A stretch of DNA of 21,552 nucleotides from Pseudozyma flocculosa PF-1. Lineage: Eukaryota; Basidiomycota; Ustilaginomycetes; Ustilaginales; Ustilaginaceae. The notes beneath the pieces were generated by a model. The model was not told the origin of the DNA, did no database searches, and saw nothing but the letters and a program-made list of their open reading frames with translations. Shown here one piece after another: positions 18,748 to 21,552 of this stretch (positions are counted from its first letter, which is position 1; every line of letters starts with the position of its first letter). The translations under genes and the position numbers were made by a program. The stretch is from positions 708,083-729,634 of the forward strand of contig NW_006920875.1 in assembly GCF_000417875.1 (NCBI RefSeq). Direction: 5' to 3'.

Positions 18748-18765
18748 ATAAGTAGGGACGGTCCG
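18748..18765 (+). promoter_or_regulatory. Possible core promoter of the second secreted-protein gene
   Basis: A TATA-like CATAAGTA is followed by GGTCCG (18760-18765), 97 bp before the start codon. A comparable arrangement precedes paralogue A. A pyrimidine-rich leader separates it from the ATG. Confidence 0.3.
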
Positions 18766-18856
18766 AAGAGGGCTCTGACCGGTCCTTTCCTCATCGCTTC
18801 CAACCCAGTCCGCCCTTGCCACTCCCTCTACCTCACCCTTATCGACCTCTGCAGCC

Positions 18857-20891
18857 ATGGGCAACTACCTCCGCCTCTTGGCAGTGCTCCTGCCCCTGCT
18901 CGCCGTGACGGTGGCCAGCCCGCTGCCCGACTTTGACCTCGATGCCATCGCCGAGCTGCCCACCCCCACCTCGATCCCGGCCGACGTGGCGTACACCGTC
19001 ATCGACGTCGCCACCGCAGTCCAGTCGGTTCTGGCCACCGCGACCCCCGCTGCCGCCATCAAGGGCGACCTGCTCGAGGGCGCCCAGGAGGCCGAGGAGA
19101 ATGCCGCCGCCCCCACCGTCTCGGTCACGACGCTCCGCAAGCGTGCCGACCCCAAGACCCTCTACCCGAACCTGCCCGCCGGCAACTACGTCGACACTGC
19201 CCAGTGGCCCGCCGGCAACTTTACTCCGGCCGACTTCCAGGGCTTCGCGCCGTACACGTCCGCGGCCAGCGGCGCGTCTGTGCCCGGCTGGACCAAGGCC
19301 TACACGGGCCTCAAGAGCGTGCGCGGCAACATGCCCGGCGTGCTGAGGATCAGCACCTACTCGACCTACGACCCGGCCGCCATGGCCGCCAAGTGCAACA
19401 CCATCGCCAACTGCGCCTCGTTTGCCATGTGGTACGAGAGAACGCCCACCGCCGCCCCCTCGGACGCCGTGCCCAACCCGCAGCCCGCGGTCGCGGTCAA
19501 GACGCTCTTCTACAGCTACCCGCTCAACGCCGCCGACGCGACCAACGACGGGCAGTGGCAGAAGAAGTTCTGGCGCACCCAGACCGGCGTCGCCTTCTTC
19601 AACAACAATGCCTTTGCGCCCAAGAACGTGCCGGGCTACGCGTCGCCCGTCAGCCTGCCGGGAGCGATCCACCTGCGCGACGCCCAGGTTGCGGCCAACG
19701 GAGGCGTCGACCCGCTCATCGCCACCCCTGGCCCGATGTCGGGAATCCCGGACCCTGCCGTCTGCAAGGCGATCTGCGACAAGTACACGGCCGACCCGGC
19801 CTACTTCAATGGCATCAAGAAGAACTGCAACGAGTTCAACATCTTCCTCCTCGCGCTCAACGGCCAGGCGACCGGGTGGCAGTGCCAGTACTACACGGGC
19901 ATCTACGGCGCCGAAATCGCCGACAACACGGGCGGCTACGATGGCAAGGGCAACCACGTCCAGGTGATCGGCAGCTGGACCTACAACGCCAGCCCGCAGC
20001 TGACGCCCTACGTCCGCGAGAGGAGCGCCGACTGCGGCCGCAAGAACATCGAGCACCGCGGCAGTTGCACCCAAGTGCAGGACTGGTACGAGTACATGGG
20101 CGACGACGCCGACACCGTCGGCTTCTACGACTACGACAACACGGGTGAGTGGCTCGAAGCCCTGGCAACGAGCAGTGCTCCGCCTCGTCGCCTTCCCGAG
20201 ACGGCGCTGGACTTTCCAGCTGACTGTACCCTCTACGCTCCACTTGAGCCGATTCCATCATTACTGCCTTGCTCCTCTGCTGCCAGACTTTACCGCTCGC
20301 ACCATCAACGGCTGGCAGATCGCCAACCTAGGCTACAGCGATGCGCTTCACGTCTGCGAAACCTACCCTAGAAACGGCGACGACCTGCGCAACTGGGTGG
20401 GCAGCTCGCTGCCCGGACCGCACTTCATGGAGTGCTTCAGTAGCACCACCTGGAATGCGCAGGGCTTTACGGCCGACCTCATCTCGATGACGTTCGTGCG
20501 CGACGCCACCATCAATGCCTACCGCAATGGCGTTTTGGTCAGCAGCTTCGACGGCAAGCAGGGCACCAATGTCGCGCTGCCCGCCGACTGGACCGGCATT
20601 ACGTCGTTTTCCAGTCCGAGTCTGCTCCGATTCACCGACTTCAAGATGGTGCGCCACTACGGCACCGTCCAGACGCGCTCGATTGACTTTGACGCCACCG
20701 CCGCCGGGCTCTTGCACGCGCGCGACGACGCGACCAACCGGACCCTCGCCCTCGAAGGCACCGTCTACGAGATCCCTCCCAACTGCCAGATTGGCGCCGC
20801 CTCCGTAGGCATTTGCGGCTCGGTCGTGACCGACCCGACGGTCAAGGCCGTCGATGTCTCGACCGGCGACGTCGTCAGCGCCAGCGCCTAG
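18857..20891 (+). CDS. Secreted Cys-rich protein B, PAN/apple-like, Kex2-processed, with C-terminal tail (tandem paralogue 2)
   Basis: Exons 18857-20144 and 20287-20891 encode 630 residues. It aligns with protein A without gaps for about the first 350 residues: signal peptide 1-20, pro-region 21-96 ending LRKR, then mature ADPK. Shared landmarks are Cys180/186 with MWYERTP, Cys303/307/324/343, and Cys393/404 with IEHRGSC. The exon-2 domain (431-556) shares NGW near its start and PADWTGITS and DFKMVRHYG at its end, but its first half differs strongly from A. Residues 557-630 form a tail absent from A, with two more Cys (596, 606) and no recognised domain. N-glycosylation sequons are at 121 (NFT), 377 (NAS) and 580 (NRT). 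The start context is GCAGCCATGG. Function is unknown, presumably related to A at the cell surface or outside the cell; no enzyme motif or GPI-type hydrophobic tail is seen. Confidence 0.87.
20145..20286 (+). other. Secreted protein B intron (142 bp)
   Basis: The donor is GTGAGT at 20145, the branch site CTGAC is at 20220-20224 and the CAG acceptor ends at 20286. It is in phase 1, at the same place as in paralogue A. If retained, the frame stays open through the intron and ends at 20371 with unrelated residues. Confidence 0.9.
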
Positions 20892-21552
20892 CTTATCGCC
20901 TTCGCACTCCGCTCTCGCTGAATCGCGAGCGGGCCCCTGGTCGCTGCTTCCGGTGCAGAGACCGAGAGCGGCCCGCCGATCCGGCTTGCCCATCTGGCCC
21001 GGGTGCCCCTGGATCTGGACCTCGAATCCCTCTTCTTCGCATTGCCACGTTCTGTTCCCTCCTTTAGCTATCTTCTTGTCGTCGTCATCGTGTCACAATG
21101 TTCCCTTTCTCGGCTCCGTTCCCTTCGAAACGGATCGCATCGTCTTTTTTGTACTTCCCGCTCTCCCCCTTGCGCTGACTGGCGGATAGCTCGCCGCAGT
21201 CGTGACTCGCGATCGAGGCAATCCAAATACCCTTGCTTCTTTCCACCTGCGAGCCTATCGACTCACGACGACGAGTAGCGCCGGCGCCGGCCTCTTGTCC
21301 TCTGCCCGGACGATCCAAGGCTGCCTGCCCGCTCGCTTTCCGTCTGGCCGACCTGACTGGCGTGGGCTGAGGCGGCGGGAGTGGGGCATCGATGCCTCGC
21401 TGGCTAGCTTGCGCCGACGAGGCCGCTGGCGAGACCTGTTCAAGCTGGGCACAGCTAGCCGAACCCAAGCCAGGTCGTCTGCGGGTGCAGAAAGCCAGCC
21501 AGCCAGCCGGCAAGGCCGCCGCCAAGCCAGGGCGTCGAGCCGGGGCGAGCCG
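20892..21552. other. Right-edge non-coding region
   Basis: This contains the 3' flank of gene B and a T/C-rich stretch at 21040-21170. A CCAG tetramer repeat lies near 21494-21508. No gene is recognised on either strand up to the edge. Confidence 0.55.
20931..20964 (+). promoter_or_regulatory. 3'-flank element shared with paralogue A (copy B)
   Basis: The blocks GGGCCCC (20931), TGCTTCCG (20945) and GCAGAGACCG (20955) appear in the same order as at 16330-16364 after gene A. It begins 40 bp after the stop codon. Confidence 0.4.

Larger units (their letters stand above)
16263..18856. other. 2.6-kb spacer between the paralogues
   Basis: It holds the 3' flank of gene A with an element shared with gene B (16330-16364), a 10-bp-stem hairpin (16688-16716), two oppositely oriented GTACC repeats (16770-16784, 17768-17782), several microsatellites at 17116-17422, an orphan ORF at 17521-17763, and the promoter of gene B with a TATA-like CATAAGTA at 18748. 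From 17800 to 18700 I see no structure. Confidence 0.5.

Noticed and set aside
21085..21525. 146-residue minus-strand frame at the right edge
   Set aside because: Low-complexity Ala/Arg/Pro/Gln composition with no recognisable feature.

Overview
The window is nuclear DNA from a fungus. It is very GC-rich. Its protein genes carry no intron, or one or two introns of 113-143 bp, each with a GT donor (GTGAGT in four of six), a CTGAC branch site and a CAG acceptor. Family content, compact introns and GC content suggest a basidiomycete, most likely a smut-lineage (Ustilaginomycotina) yeast or plant associate. The lineage is an inference; no rRNA or other marker gene is present. No tRNA, rRNA, CRISPR array or autonomous transposon was recognised.

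Layout: six recognisable genes, all on the + strand. (1) Positions 1-3167 hold the C-terminal part of a large fungal transcription factor whose DNA-binding domain lies off the left edge. (2) Positions 3799-5512 hold cytoplasmic tyrosyl-tRNA synthetase in three exons, with a one-base frameshift in a run of six A. (3) Positions 6190-7906 hold a type I mannose-6-phosphate isomerase-like protein in two exons. It keeps the metal-binding residues but has lost the usual Arg-containing signature. (4) Positions 8947-12366 hold a single-exon alkali-cation P-type ATPase of the ENA/ACU group. (5, 6) Positions 14431-16262 and 18857-20891 hold two tandem paralogous secreted proteins. Each has a signal peptide, a Kex2-type Lys-Arg cleavage site, two Cys-rich PAN/apple-like regions and a C-terminal domain encoded by a separate exon.

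Genes 1-4 are unrelated housekeeping or regulatory genes with ordinary 0.6-1 kb spacers. From 12367 onward the character changes: spacers grow to 2-2.6 kb, short tandem repeats are frequent, and the only recognisable genes are the secreted pair. This looks like a small accessory locus that expanded by tandem duplication. Its propeptide is more conserved than the mature protein, the second paralogue carries a private C-terminal tail, and a short element is shared in both 3' flanks. The 2.6-kb spacer between the pair also holds an orphan ORF start (17521) and a pair of inverted 15-bp repeats about 1 kb apart.

The long minus-strand open frames opposite these genes are mirror artefacts of GC-rich codon usage and are not annotated.
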